Below are positions 1-4,614 of a stretch of DNA of 5,725 nucleotides, in pieces. A program made the position numbers and the translations under genes. This DNA is from a bacterium. Its GTDB lineage: Bacteria; Patescibacteriota; Patescibacteriia; UBA1558; S5-K13. The DNA is taken from the NCBI GenBank assembly GCA_021106915.1, contig JAIOTH010000011.1:1-5725 (forward strand), read 5' to 3'. A model generated the notes under the pieces. It made no database searches, was not told where the DNA came from, and saw nothing but the letters and a program-made list of their open reading frames with translations. Within the stretch, counting starts at the first letter, position 1, and each line of letters begins with the position of its first letter.

Positions 1-177
1 TTCTGTTATATTTTGAAAGAAGTTTTTATGTACTTGAGGATAGTCTTTTAAAAAAGCATCTGAAGATACTGGAGAAGGGTAGTCTATTACTGTATAATTT
101 TTATCTTCCCAATATTTTTTCCAATATTCAATTTTTTCAAGAAGCGATACGCTCCCAGCAATAACAAGTTTTTTCAT
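1..177 (-). CDS. Unrecognised protein, N-terminal part only (runs off the window)
   Basis: An open frame starts with ATG at 177-175 and continues past base 1, giving 59 residues with no stop. It begins MKKLVIAGSVSLLEKIEYW and later contains VIDYPSP and a YPQVHKNFFQNITE stretch. A short beta strand (KLVIAGS) followed by an amphipathic helix and a second strand (YTVIDYP) looks like the start of a Rossmann-type fold. It loosely resembles small nucleoside 2-deoxyribosyltransferase-like or TIR-like proteins, but no catalytic residue can be confirmed in the visible part, so no function is assigned. The ATG overlaps the TGA stop of the Nudix gene in an ATGA tetranucleotide, which points to translational coupling in the same operon. 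The start lies in the A/T-rich context AAATTTATG seen at several other starts in this window. Confidence 0.75.
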   Translation of the reverse strand, partial: MKKLVIAGSVSLLEKIEYWKKYWEDKNYTVIDYPSPVSSDAFLKDYPQVHKNFFQNITE

Positions 178-614
178 AAATTTTTTGTTGGTCTAGTAAA
201 TTTTTTTCTTTGAATTTTAGTATGCAATTTATTTGGCTCATCTAAATAGTCTTTAATTCCTCGCAAATGTCTCTGAGCTGTGTTATGGGGAATGTCATCA
301 AAAGCAAAATATTTTATTTGATCAGCTTCTGGATTTAAAGTAATTTTTCCACCAGTAATTTGGCAAATAAATTGAAGAACAAGATCATTGTCGTAGGTTC
401 GGCTATAAATTCCAGATATTTTATCAATTTTAACATCTAAGCCAGTCTCTTCCTTAACTTCTCGAATAACTCCTTCCCAAGGAGCTTCATTATTGTCTAA
501 GCAACCACCAGGAAGATTCCAGAGATCACGATCATTACGGTGACAGAGTAATACTTGGTTTTTTTTATTCAATATTACGGCAAATACTCCAATTGTAAAA
601 GTTATTTTTGGCAT
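174..614 (-). CDS. Nudix hydrolase
   Basis: A 146-residue protein with a complete Nudix box at residues 37-59: G37, E43, R51-E52, E55-E56, G58 and L59 fit GX5EX7REUXEEXGU exactly. The catalytic and Mg2+-binding glutamates are therefore intact. The family hydrolyses nucleoside diphosphates linked to another group (oxidised NTPs, NDP-sugars, ADP-ribose and similar); the substrate cannot be read from the sequence. The N-terminal strand (FTIGVFAVILNKKNQVLL) and the WNLPGG approach to the box are typical of single-domain MutT-like members. The C-terminal tail (about residues 128-146) is Lys/Arg/Thr-rich and probably flexible. The start is 9 bp after the kinase stop with no Shine-Dalgarno sequence; the TGA stop overlaps the next start by 4 bp. 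It is the only gene here ending in TGA. Confidence 0.93.
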   Translation of the reverse strand: MPKITFTIGVFAVILNKKNQVLLCHRNDRDLWNLPGGCLDNNEAPWEGVIREVKEETGLDVKIDKISGIYSRTYDNDLVLQFICQITGGKITLNPEADQIKYFAFDDIPHNTAQRHLRGIKDYLDEPNKLHTKIQRKKFTRPTKNL

Positions 615-623
615 TGGTTTTTT

Positions 624-1184
624 TTATTTTAATTTTGATTTAATAATTTTAAATATTGAATCATAATCAATTTTATTAAAATCAGTGGTATTAATATTAA
701 GAATTTTACTATCAATATCTAAGGCTTCGTATTCTTCGCTTAATAATATTTTTTTGAATTCATCATAATTTAAATGATCAACGTGTCCAGGATGTCGCTC
801 ACCTGATTCTGATCTTTTCTGGAATCTTTCTAGAAGAATTTTTCCTTTAGTTTCGCAGATTATTTGCAGGGTCTCGAATTTATATTTATTTTGTAGATTT
901 TGAAATTTTTGATTATCAAATTCTGGTTTAAAATTACTTTCCACAATGAAGGACTGCTTAGTTTGGAGGAGTAGCTCAATAATTTGATACAAAGTTTTAT
1001 AACTAGCAATTCCTATTTTTTTAGACCATTCGCGATCTTTAAAACCTAAGGAATCAAAAAGAGATTCTTTGATACTATCTTTATTAATTAATGGCAATTT
1101 AAATTTATCAGCAATTTTTTTACTGAGTGTTGTTTTTCCAGTACATGGGAGACCGGATATTATAATTAATAGATTTTTTGACAT
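624..1184 (-). CDS. P-loop kinase / AAA family ATPase (AAA_33, zeta-toxin or CPT-like)
   Basis: A 186-residue protein with an N-terminal Walker A motif, GLPCTGKTT at residues 11-19, after a hydrophobic strand (LLIIIS). The INKDSIKESLF stretch (33-43) is where such kinases place an acidic, substrate-positioning residue (D36). A hydrophobic strand SFIVESNF (78-85) with E82 looks like the Walker B region. The lid contains R120, R124 and R130 followed by HPGH (131-134), a combination I associate with small AAA_33 proteins related to zeta toxin and chloramphenicol phosphotransferase. These are predicted to move phosphate from ATP to a small hydroxylated molecule; the actual acceptor is unknown. 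Length is normal for a single-domain kinase. It lies 9 bp behind the cysteine-rich gene and 9 bp ahead of the Nudix gene, without a Shine-Dalgarno sequence. Confidence 0.87.
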   Translation of the reverse strand: MSKNLLIIISGLPCTGKTTLSKKIADKFKLPLINKDSIKESLFDSLGFKDREWSKKIGIASYKTLYQIIELLLQTKQSFIVESNFKPEFDNQKFQNLQNKYKFETLQIICETKGKILLERFQKRSESGERHPGHVDHLNYDEFKKILLSEEYEALDIDSKILNINTTDFNKIDYDSIFKIIKSKLK

Positions 1185-1193
1185 GATTATTAG

Positions 1194-1691
1194 TTATTCT
1201 TTACTTACACATTTACATATCATTTTTCCTCCTTCATCGCTCTTCTTTTTATAGAGTATATTACATTTACAATGATTGTTCGCTGGACAATCCGTATCTA
1301 CTTTACATTCATTTATAGTATTAGCTGGAATTTGTGTTTTTTGTGGTTGTTTATTATTAGTATTTATTTCAGTATTAAACTTAGTTATTCCAGGAATGAG
1401 AAATGTGTTCATATATGAATTTGACCTACAATAATTATTTAAACAAAATGTTTTAGCATTACAATGACTGTCGCATTTTGTTCCCATGCTCCATCCTTCA
1501 GATTTACAAAATTCCGTAATTTTCTCTTGAGTACAATCTGAAAAATTATTACAAGGAATATATTTCTTTTTTATGTCACAATGAATTTGGTAGGAGTTTT
1601 TTAATAAATAGTCATAATATGTATAACCTACAATGACAAGAAGTAATATAATTAATAAGATCCATTTAAGATACTTTTTTGTCAGTTTCAT
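1194..1691 (-). CDS. Membrane-anchored cysteine-rich extracytoplasmic protein
   Basis: A 165-residue protein with a short basic N-terminus (MKLTKKYLK) and one hydrophobic segment at about residues 10-25, giving an N-terminal signal anchor with the rest outside the membrane. No lipobox cysteine follows the segment. The exported part has 14 cysteines in two groups: eight between C38 and C88 and six between C129 and C161, separated by a cysteine-free Asn/Thr/Gln-rich linker (about 105-128). Both counts are even, which fits disulfide pairing. The second group (CKVDTDCPANNHCKC and a CKC near the C-terminus) recalls small cysteine-knot or EB/TIL-like modules, but I do not recognise a named family. 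It starts 2 bases past the SemiSWEET stop, suggesting coupled translation. A role at the cell surface is inferred; function is unknown. Confidence 0.85.
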   Translation of the reverse strand: MKLTKKYLKWILLIILLLVIVGYTYYDYLLKNSYQIHCDIKKKYIPCNNFSDCTQEKITEFCKSEGWSMGTKCDSHCNAKTFCLNNYCRSNSYMNTFLIPGITKFNTEINTNNKQPQKTQIPANTINECKVDTDCPANNHCKCNILYKKKSDEGGKMICKCVSKE

Positions 1692-1692
1692 A

Positions 1693-1947
1693 TTATTTAT
1701 ATTTGATTTTCATGATTAGAATAGTGACTGTAAATATAAGTGTGATTACATTTGCTATGATTATGGGAAAATCTTTTGTAAATAAACCATACATTAGCCA
1801 AAGGAATATACCTAGAGTAAGTATGATATACATAGTTAAAGATAGGTCTTTTGTGTGTTTTGTTTTGATTATTCGAACGGCTTGTGGTAGAAATGAAATT
1901 GTTGTGCAAGTTGCCGCTACTAATCCGAGTATTATAATTATTTTCAT
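1693..1947 (-). CDS. SemiSWEET-type sugar transporter (PQ-loop, half transporter)
   Basis: An 84-residue, three-helix membrane protein: helix 1 about residues 3-23, helix 2 about 37-56, helix 3 about 60-79. The PQ motif is at P21-Q22, followed by the basic loop RIIKTKHTKDLS and by LTLGIFLWLMYGL, all hallmarks of SemiSWEETs. W50 and N66 lie 16 residues apart, the same spacing as the pocket Trp and Asn known from bacterial SemiSWEET structures. Members form homodimers in the inner membrane and pass mono- or disaccharides down their gradient; which sugar is used here is unknown. The gene has an ATG start and no Shine-Dalgarno sequence. It is overlapped in another frame by the run-on tail of the upstream acetyltransferase; that tail is judged non-coding, so an automatic gene caller could miss this gene. 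Confidence 0.9.
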   Translation of the reverse strand: MKIIIILGLVAATCTTISFLPQAVRIIKTKHTKDLSLTMYIILTLGIFLWLMYGLFTKDFPIIIANVITLIFTVTILIMKIKYK

Positions 1948-2404
1948 ATTGTTTTGATTTATTTTTAATTTTTTTGATAAAATTTACTGTTCTATTTGTT
2001 TCTTGAAAGCCTAGTTTTTTGTGAAATTTTTGGCTATTAATATTGTCTAATTCTGTATCAGAGCCTAATTCCTGGCAACCAAGTTTTTGAGCCCATTTCT
2101 CGGTTTTTTGAATGAGTTTTTGGGCTATTCCTTGTTTACGATATTTAGGTTTTACATAAATACCTTCAATATAGACAATAGGACTTGAGGAGGAGCCATC
2201 AACATAATCGGTGCGTAAAGATAAATTAATAAAAGCTATGGACTGATTATTTTTATCTTTATAAATGAAAGTTTGATATTTTTTTGATCTAATTTGCTCA
2301 TTAAACTCCTTAGCAATTTCTTTTTTGCTGTGATTTGGCCAAAGAGCGACTCCCATAGAAACCCAGTCATCAAAATTTTGTCTAGTGATTTTGTAAATAT
2401 TCAT
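1697..2404 (-). CDS. GNAT acetyltransferase, aminoglycoside 6'-N-acetyltransferase-like, with disrupted 3' end
   Basis: A GCN5-related N-acetyltransferase domain spans residues 1-145. Features shared with AAC(6')-I enzymes are LWPNH (21-25), the DYVDGSSSSPIVYIEGIYV segment (66-84), the acetyl-CoA loop RKQGIA (89-94), ELGSDTELDN (112-121) and the final KKLGFQET (129-136). Such enzymes acetylate an amino group using acetyl-CoA; resistance activity is only inferred. The ATG at 2404 was chosen because the protein then aligns with the family from its first residue; an in-frame GTG at 2473 would add 23 unrelated residues and overlap the upstream gene. After residue 145 the frame continues for about 90 Asn/Ser/Tyr/His-rich residues lying over SemiSWEET in another frame. 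One more A in the A7 tract at 1969-1975 would give stop TAA at 1967-1965 and a 146-residue protein, the normal family length. The real coding part is thus probably 1965-2404. Confidence 0.85.
   Translation of the reverse strand: MNIYKITRQNFDDWVSMGVALWPNHSKKEIAKEFNEQIRSKKYQTFIYKDKNNQSIAFINLSLRTDYVDGSSSSPIVYIEGIYVKPKYRKQGIAQKLIQKTEKWAQKLGCQELGSDTELDNINSQKFHKKLGFQETNRTVNFIKKIKNKSKQYENNYNTRISSGNLHNNFISTTSRSNNQNKTHKRPIFNYVYHTYSRYIPLANVWFIYKRFSHNHSKCNHTYIYSHYSNHENQI
1969..1975 (-). other. A7 homopolymer, probable frameshift point at the end of the acetyltransferase
   Basis: On the coding strand the last conserved codons read ATC AAA AAA ATT. Seven consecutive A residues keep the frame open into nonsense sequence. 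Eight would read ATC AAA AAA AAT TAA, ending the protein as IKKN, close to how AAC(6') proteins end. The cause may be a sequencing or assembly miscount, a true one-base deletion, or RNA polymerase or ribosome slippage on the A run. The sequence alone cannot choose between these. Confidence 0.6.
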
Positions 2405-2459
2405 ATTGTTATTTAGAAATATTGGTAAAATTCCAATAGGATAATATTTGATTAAATTT

Positions 2460-3224
2460 TTATTTGTTTTCACTTTTTGGCTTTTTTCTTTCTCGAGGAC
2501 TTGATTTAATTGTGTCTATTATAAATTTAAGAATATCTTCTAAATTATCAGAATTTATGTTTTCTAAAGAACTAGTAAATTCATATGCTGCATCGTAATC
2601 ATGCATACGGTGATGACAGAAAGTATTAATATCTTTTTTAATTTTGGGAAATTCTTTTTCAAATTTTTTTATGAATTCATGTATATGTGGATTCCATTTG
2701 TGTATATAATAATTAAAAATTTCATCTAGGTCAATTTTGTATTTAGAATCTTCTGTTTCTGTTACTTTTATATTTATAAAATCCCCATAGGTAGATTCTG
2801 ACCTTTTTCCCTTAAGTACTTCATTCCATTTTAGTACTTTGATCCATTCTTGTTCACCATTAAAAAATTTAAATTCTTTAAGACGTTTTTTTATTTTGTT
2901 TATTATTTTTTCTGGCACTTCATTAATAAAATCGATTGGGATTTCTTTATTTTTTTCGTCTTCATTATCTACTTTTTCTTTTAATTTTTCGTAATTATTT
3001 CGAAGTTGATCAGCTTCTTCATAAATTTTATAGTATTTATCATCATTAATCATGTCTGTCTTACCTAATCTATCATATAAATTAGTAACTTTTTCTCTTA
3101 GATCTGACCTCTCCCTAAAAAAAGAACGAGCTTTTGTTGACCATAGGATTATTTCTTTACATAGTTCGATAGTTTCTTTAGATTTATTGTCTAAATTTTC
3201 GTAGGGCGTTTCAAATGTTTTCAT
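2460..3224 (-). CDS. Unrecognised highly charged, helical protein
   Basis: A 254-residue protein that I cannot assign to a family. It is very rich in Lys, Glu, Asp, Asn and Ile, has no signal peptide or membrane segment, and should be cytoplasmic. The N-terminal half (about 15-95) is mostly helical with heptad-like character (SDLREKVTNLYDRLG, EEADQLRNNYEKLKEKVDN), suggesting a coiled coil or helical hairpin. The middle contains EWIKVLKWNEVLKGKR, and the C-terminal half has a His-rich patch with WNPHIHEF and CHHRMHDYD (about residues 182-214) that could bind metal, although no known motif fits. The tail is basic (SSPRERKKPKSENK). The ATG at 3224 lies 10 bp past the stop of the recR end fragment, so before the TA insertion it probably followed recR directly. 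No Shine-Dalgarno sequence; the start context is ATAAATTTATG. Confidence 0.75.
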   Translation of the reverse strand: MKTFETPYENLDNKSKETIELCKEIILWSTKARSFFRERSDLREKVTNLYDRLGKTDMINDDKYYKIYEEADQLRNNYEKLKEKVDNEDEKNKEIPIDFINEVPEKIINKIKKRLKEFKFFNGEQEWIKVLKWNEVLKGKRSESTYGDFINIKVTETEDSKYKIDLDEIFNYYIHKWNPHIHEFIKKFEKEFPKIKKDINTFCHHRMHDYDAAYEFTSSLENINSDNLEDILKFIIDTIKSSPRERKKPKSENK

Positions 3225-3234
3225 AAATTTATTT

Positions 3235-3291
3235 TTATTCCAACTTTTTCCTATTCTCTAAAGCAGAGGAAAGAGCTAGCTCATCAGAGTA
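3235..3291 (-). pseudogene. recR: Displaced 3' end of recR (fragment)
   Basis: Read on the minus strand this encodes YSDELALSSALENRKKLE followed by TAA. It matches the C-terminus of the intact RecR upstream (YTDEITLSSALENRKRVD, then TAA) position for position. Changes are conservative (T/S, I/L, T/A, R/K, V/L, D/E), and 39 of the 51 bases from 3241 to 3291 equal those at 3940-3990. Matching continues through the stop into about 9 bases of trailer (14 of 16 bases for 3225-3240 against 3924-3939). No start codon or remaining RecR domain precedes it, and a TAG lies just upstream at 3297-3295, immediately after the toxin stop. The conservative pattern suggests that the two ends diverged while both were in working genes, not after a recent local duplication. 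Confidence 0.8.
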
Positions 3292-3298
3292 TAACTAG

Positions 3299-3559
3299 TT
3301 ATTGATAAACATCATGATCGCCTATGGAATGAAAATAGACAGTATTTTTATTTTCACTAAATTCAAAAATTATTCGATATTTATAATCAATTGAGAAGGA
3401 TAAATATTTTTTAAATTTACCTTTTAGTTTATGAGTTTTTAGTTTTGGATTGCGTGGATTTTGATGAAATATTATTTCTTGCTTCTCGGCAATTATTTTT
3501 ATGAACAGAGGTAATTTTTTATATTCTTTAGCAAATTTTGAACTATAAATGATTTCCAT
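3299..3559 (-). CDS. Type II toxin, RelE/YafQ/ParE superfamily
   Basis: An 86-residue protein with the compact RelE-fold layout: strand MEIIYSSKF, two helices (about residues 8-33), then NPRNPKLKTHKLKGKFKKYLSFSID, YKYRIIFEF and the final IGDHDVY. R62 in the YRIIF strand and H82, D83 and Y85 near the C-terminus occupy the places where RelE/YafQ-type mRNA interferases carry catalytic residues. The predicted action is cleavage of mRNA, probably at the ribosome, to stop growth; a ParE-like gyrase poison is less likely but not excluded. It begins 7 bp after the antitoxin stop, the usual antitoxin-first order with toxin translation dependent on the upstream gene, and it has no clear Shine-Dalgarno sequence of its own. 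Its stop is directly followed by the recR end fragment. Confidence 0.9.
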   Translation of the reverse strand: MEIIYSSKFAKEYKKLPLFIKIIAEKQEIIFHQNPRNPKLKTHKLKGKFKKYLSFSIDYKYRIIFEFSENKNTVYFHSIGDHDVYQ

Positions 3560-3566
3560 AAATAGT

Positions 3567-3782
3567 TTATCTTAAGCTTTTTAAAGATTTTAGAATCTTA
3601 CCTTTACCAGCCATAATTTCTTGATGACTTTCATTAAGTTCATTTAGTAGTTTACCATTTTGCCAGTCACGTAAAAGATCACGAAAAAATTCACTAGTGC
3701 TAATATATTGACCAGTTTTTACAAAATCTTTTACATCTTTAGCCATTTGAGGCGGCATGGAAATGTTGATTATTTCTCTCAT
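3567..3782 (-). CDS. Ribbon-helix-helix antitoxin (ParD/CopG-like)
   Basis: A 71-residue protein beginning MREIINISMPPQMAKDVKDF. The N-terminal strand IINISM (residues 4-9), helix 1 (about 11-22) and helix 2 (STSEFFRDLLRDW, 28-40) form a ribbon-helix-helix DNA-binding domain that works as a dimer and usually represses its own operon. The C-terminal part (about 41-71, ending GKGKILKSLKSLR) should be the flexible segment that wraps the toxin. The ATG at 3782 was preferred because GAGGG at 3795-3791, one of the very few good Shine-Dalgarno sequences here, lies 8 nt ahead of it. The in-frame GTG at 3797 would fall within that site. It is co-transcribed with the toxin from the predicted promoter at 3889-3916 and is probably autoregulated at the palindrome 3868-3890. 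Confidence 0.88.
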   Translation of the reverse strand: MREIINISMPPQMAKDVKDFVKTGQYISTSEFFRDLLRDWQNGKLLNELNESHQEIMAGKGKILKSLKSLR

Positions 3783-3788
3783 AAATTT

Positions 3789-3859
3789 ATCCCTCACACC
3801 TATCTAATATAGATAGATATTAGTTTATTCCCCACAATTATTTTAATAGGTGTGGGGAT
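3789..3859 (-). promoter_or_regulatory. TA-operon leader with two mutually exclusive foldings
   Basis: In the mRNA, segment A (3859-3846, AUCCCCACACCUAU) can pair with either of two downstream segments. Segment B (3836-3829, UGUGGGGA) gives a perfect 8-bp hairpin with A. Segment C (3803-3789, AUAGGUGUGAGGGAU) gives 14 pairs with A, with only A3794 bulged, and it contains the antitoxin Shine-Dalgarno GAGGG. Between B and C lies a further perfect 7-bp stem (3823-3817 with 3810-3804, 6-nt loop). Pairing A:B leaves the ribosome site free; A:C buries it. The complementarity is directly visible; the switching role is inferred. Alternatively, the three TGTG(A)GGG-type elements could be DNA half-sites for the antitoxin. 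Confidence 0.55.
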
Positions 3860-3867
3860 TTAAATTA

Positions 3868-3890
3868 ATTGTAATACATTGTATTACAAT
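3868..3890. promoter_or_regulatory. Palindromic operator, likely bound by the RHH antitoxin
   Basis: Perfect 10-bp inverted repeat: ATTGTAATAC (3868-3877) and GTATTACAAT (3881-3890) around a 3-bp centre. It overlaps the last two bases of the predicted -10 element and covers the expected transcription start, an ideal place for a ribbon-helix-helix autorepressor. Assignment to this antitoxin rests on position and symmetry. Confidence 0.6.
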
Positions 3891-3916
3891 ATTAACATAT
3901 TATATATTTTAGTCAA
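3889..3916 (-). promoter_or_regulatory. Predicted sigma70-type promoter of the TA operon
   Basis: On the minus strand a -35 element TTGACT (3916-3911, five of six consensus bases) is separated by 16 bp from TAATAT (3894-3889). The latter is preceded by TGT, giving an extended -10 element. The transcription start is expected near 3882, inside the palindrome 3868-3890. The sequence between recR and the antitoxin is otherwise very AT-rich, so chance matches are possible, but the -35 match and extended -10 are the best seen there. Confidence 0.5.
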
Positions 3917-3923
3917 GCGTTAT

Positions 3924-3990
3924 TAATTTATTTTTAATCCACCCTCTTCCTATTTTCCAAAGCCGAGGAAAGAGTTATTTCATCTGTATA
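3924..3990. repeat. Direct-repeat copy in the 3' end of intact recR (partner at 3225-3291)
   Basis: The last 17 sense codons of recR, its stop and about 10 bases of trailer match 3225-3291 at 53 of 67 bases in the same orientation, 699 bp apart. The two copies bracket the promoter, leader, antitoxin and toxin. This geometry is what an element inserted at a gene's 3' end leaves when it brings its own replacement for that end. Confidence 0.75.
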
Positions 3991-4527
3991 TTCTAAGTCA
4001 GAGCCCATAGGAATTCCACGAGCGAGACGACTAATTTTAATAGGAGAATTTTTCAAAATATTTTTTAGATAATTAATAGTAGCTTCGCCTTGAATATTGG
4101 CATCAAAAGCTAAAATTAATTCTTTAATATCATTTTTTTGGATACGATTAACTAATTCTTTAATAAAAAGCTTATCAGGGGTTAAACCGGAGAGAGGGTC
4201 TATTAAACCGCCTAAAATAAAATAAAGTCCATTAAATTTTTTAGTGGACTCAATAACTTCTAAATCGCTAGTATCAGCTATAACGCAAATTATTGATTTA
4301 TCACGCTGACCATCATTACAAATAGAACAAGGATTTGTTTCGGAAAAATTATTACATAGTTGGCAGATTTTTAACTCTTTAATATCATTAATGCTTTTGA
4401 TAAACTCATCTATCTTTAATTTTGGTCGGGAAGCAATGTGAATAGCTAAACGCTCTGCGGTTTTAGGTCCAATACCTGGCAGAGTCATTAATTGTTCTAT
4501 TAAATTTTTTATCAAATTAGAATACAC
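3934..4527 (-). CDS. recR: Recombination mediator protein RecR
   Basis: RecR works with RecO (and RecF where present) to load RecA on gapped single-stranded DNA, as a ring-shaped clamp. The 197-residue protein has the full family layout: a helix-hairpin-helix at about 11-32 (LMTLPGIGPKTAERLAIH), a four-cysteine zinc finger with C55, C58, C67 and C70, a Toprim domain from about residue 79 (ICVIADTSDLEVIE, later AFDANIQGEAT), and the C-terminal LARGIPMGSDLEYTDE segment. Length is normal. The start is GTG at 4527-4525, giving the expected YSNLIKNLIEQL N-terminus; no Shine-Dalgarno sequence precedes it. It follows ybaB, a common pairing. Its last 17 codons are duplicated downstream of the TA pair and may have been supplied by the inserted cassette, making this gene possibly a chimera at its extreme 3' end. 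Confidence 0.97.
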   Translation of the reverse strand: MYSNLIKNLIEQLMTLPGIGPKTAERLAIHIASRPKLKIDEFIKSINDIKELKICQLCNNFSETNPCSICNDGQRDKSIICVIADTSDLEVIESTKKFNGLYFILGGLIDPLSGLTPDKLFIKELVNRIQKNDIKELILAFDANIQGEATINYLKNILKNSPIKISRLARGIPMGSDLEYTDEITLSSALENRKRVD

Positions 4528-4567
4528 TTTGTTAATTTTAAAGTATTAATTTTTCTCTCGATCCCGA

Positions 4568-4609
4568 AGGTCTCTCGAGACCTAGGGGAAATTTTAATTT
4601 ATTTCCCCT
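4568..4609. repeat. Two adjacent inverted repeats in the ybaB-recR gap
   Basis: AGGTCTC (4568-4574) and GAGACCT (4577-4583) form perfect 7-bp arms with a 2-bp centre. They abut a second inverted repeat with 9-bp arms AGGGGAAAT (4584-4592) and ATTTCCCCT (4601-4609) and an 8-nt loop. The second can form a stable RNA hairpin in the leader of recR. No T-run follows on the minus strand, so it is not a typical intrinsic terminator; a processing site or repeat-element debris is more likely. Confidence 0.7.
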
Positions 4610-4614
4610 CGTCA

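Noticed and set aside
174..176. Recoding of TGA as glycine (code 25), suggested by the scarcity of TGA stops
   Set aside because: No in-frame TGA occurs inside any gene, glycines use GGN codons, and the only TGA forms an ATGA start-stop overlap, as expected of a true stop.
1069..1254. Open frame on the plus strand opposite the kinase start (61 codons)
   Set aside because: It spans the 5' part of the kinase and the 3' part of the cysteine-rich gene on the wrong strand and has no recognisable feature.
1679..1957. Open frame on the plus strand opposite SemiSWEET (92 codons)
   Set aside because: It is an antisense shadow of the SemiSWEET gene; no domain, no ribosome site, and its hydrophobicity merely mirrors the real membrane protein.
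1697..1964. C-terminal extension of the acetyltransferase as a real extra domain
   Set aside because: Its Asn/Ser/Tyr/His-rich composition and full overlap with a well-formed SemiSWEET gene mark it as out-of-frame translation.
2405..2473. Upstream GTG start adding 23 residues to the acetyltransferase
   Set aside because: The extension overlaps the 254-residue gene by 14 bp, has no similarity to the family, and the ATG at 2404 aligns exactly with AAC(6') N-termini.
3795..3797. GTG at 3797 as the antitoxin start
   Set aside because: It would place the start codon within the GAGGG ribosome site that is correctly spaced for the ATG at 3782.
3829..3858. The TCCCCACA/TGTGGGGA hairpin as a rho-independent terminator for recR
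   Set aside because: No T-run follows on the minus strand, and the hairpin lies downstream of the predicted TA promoter, so a regulatory role fits better.
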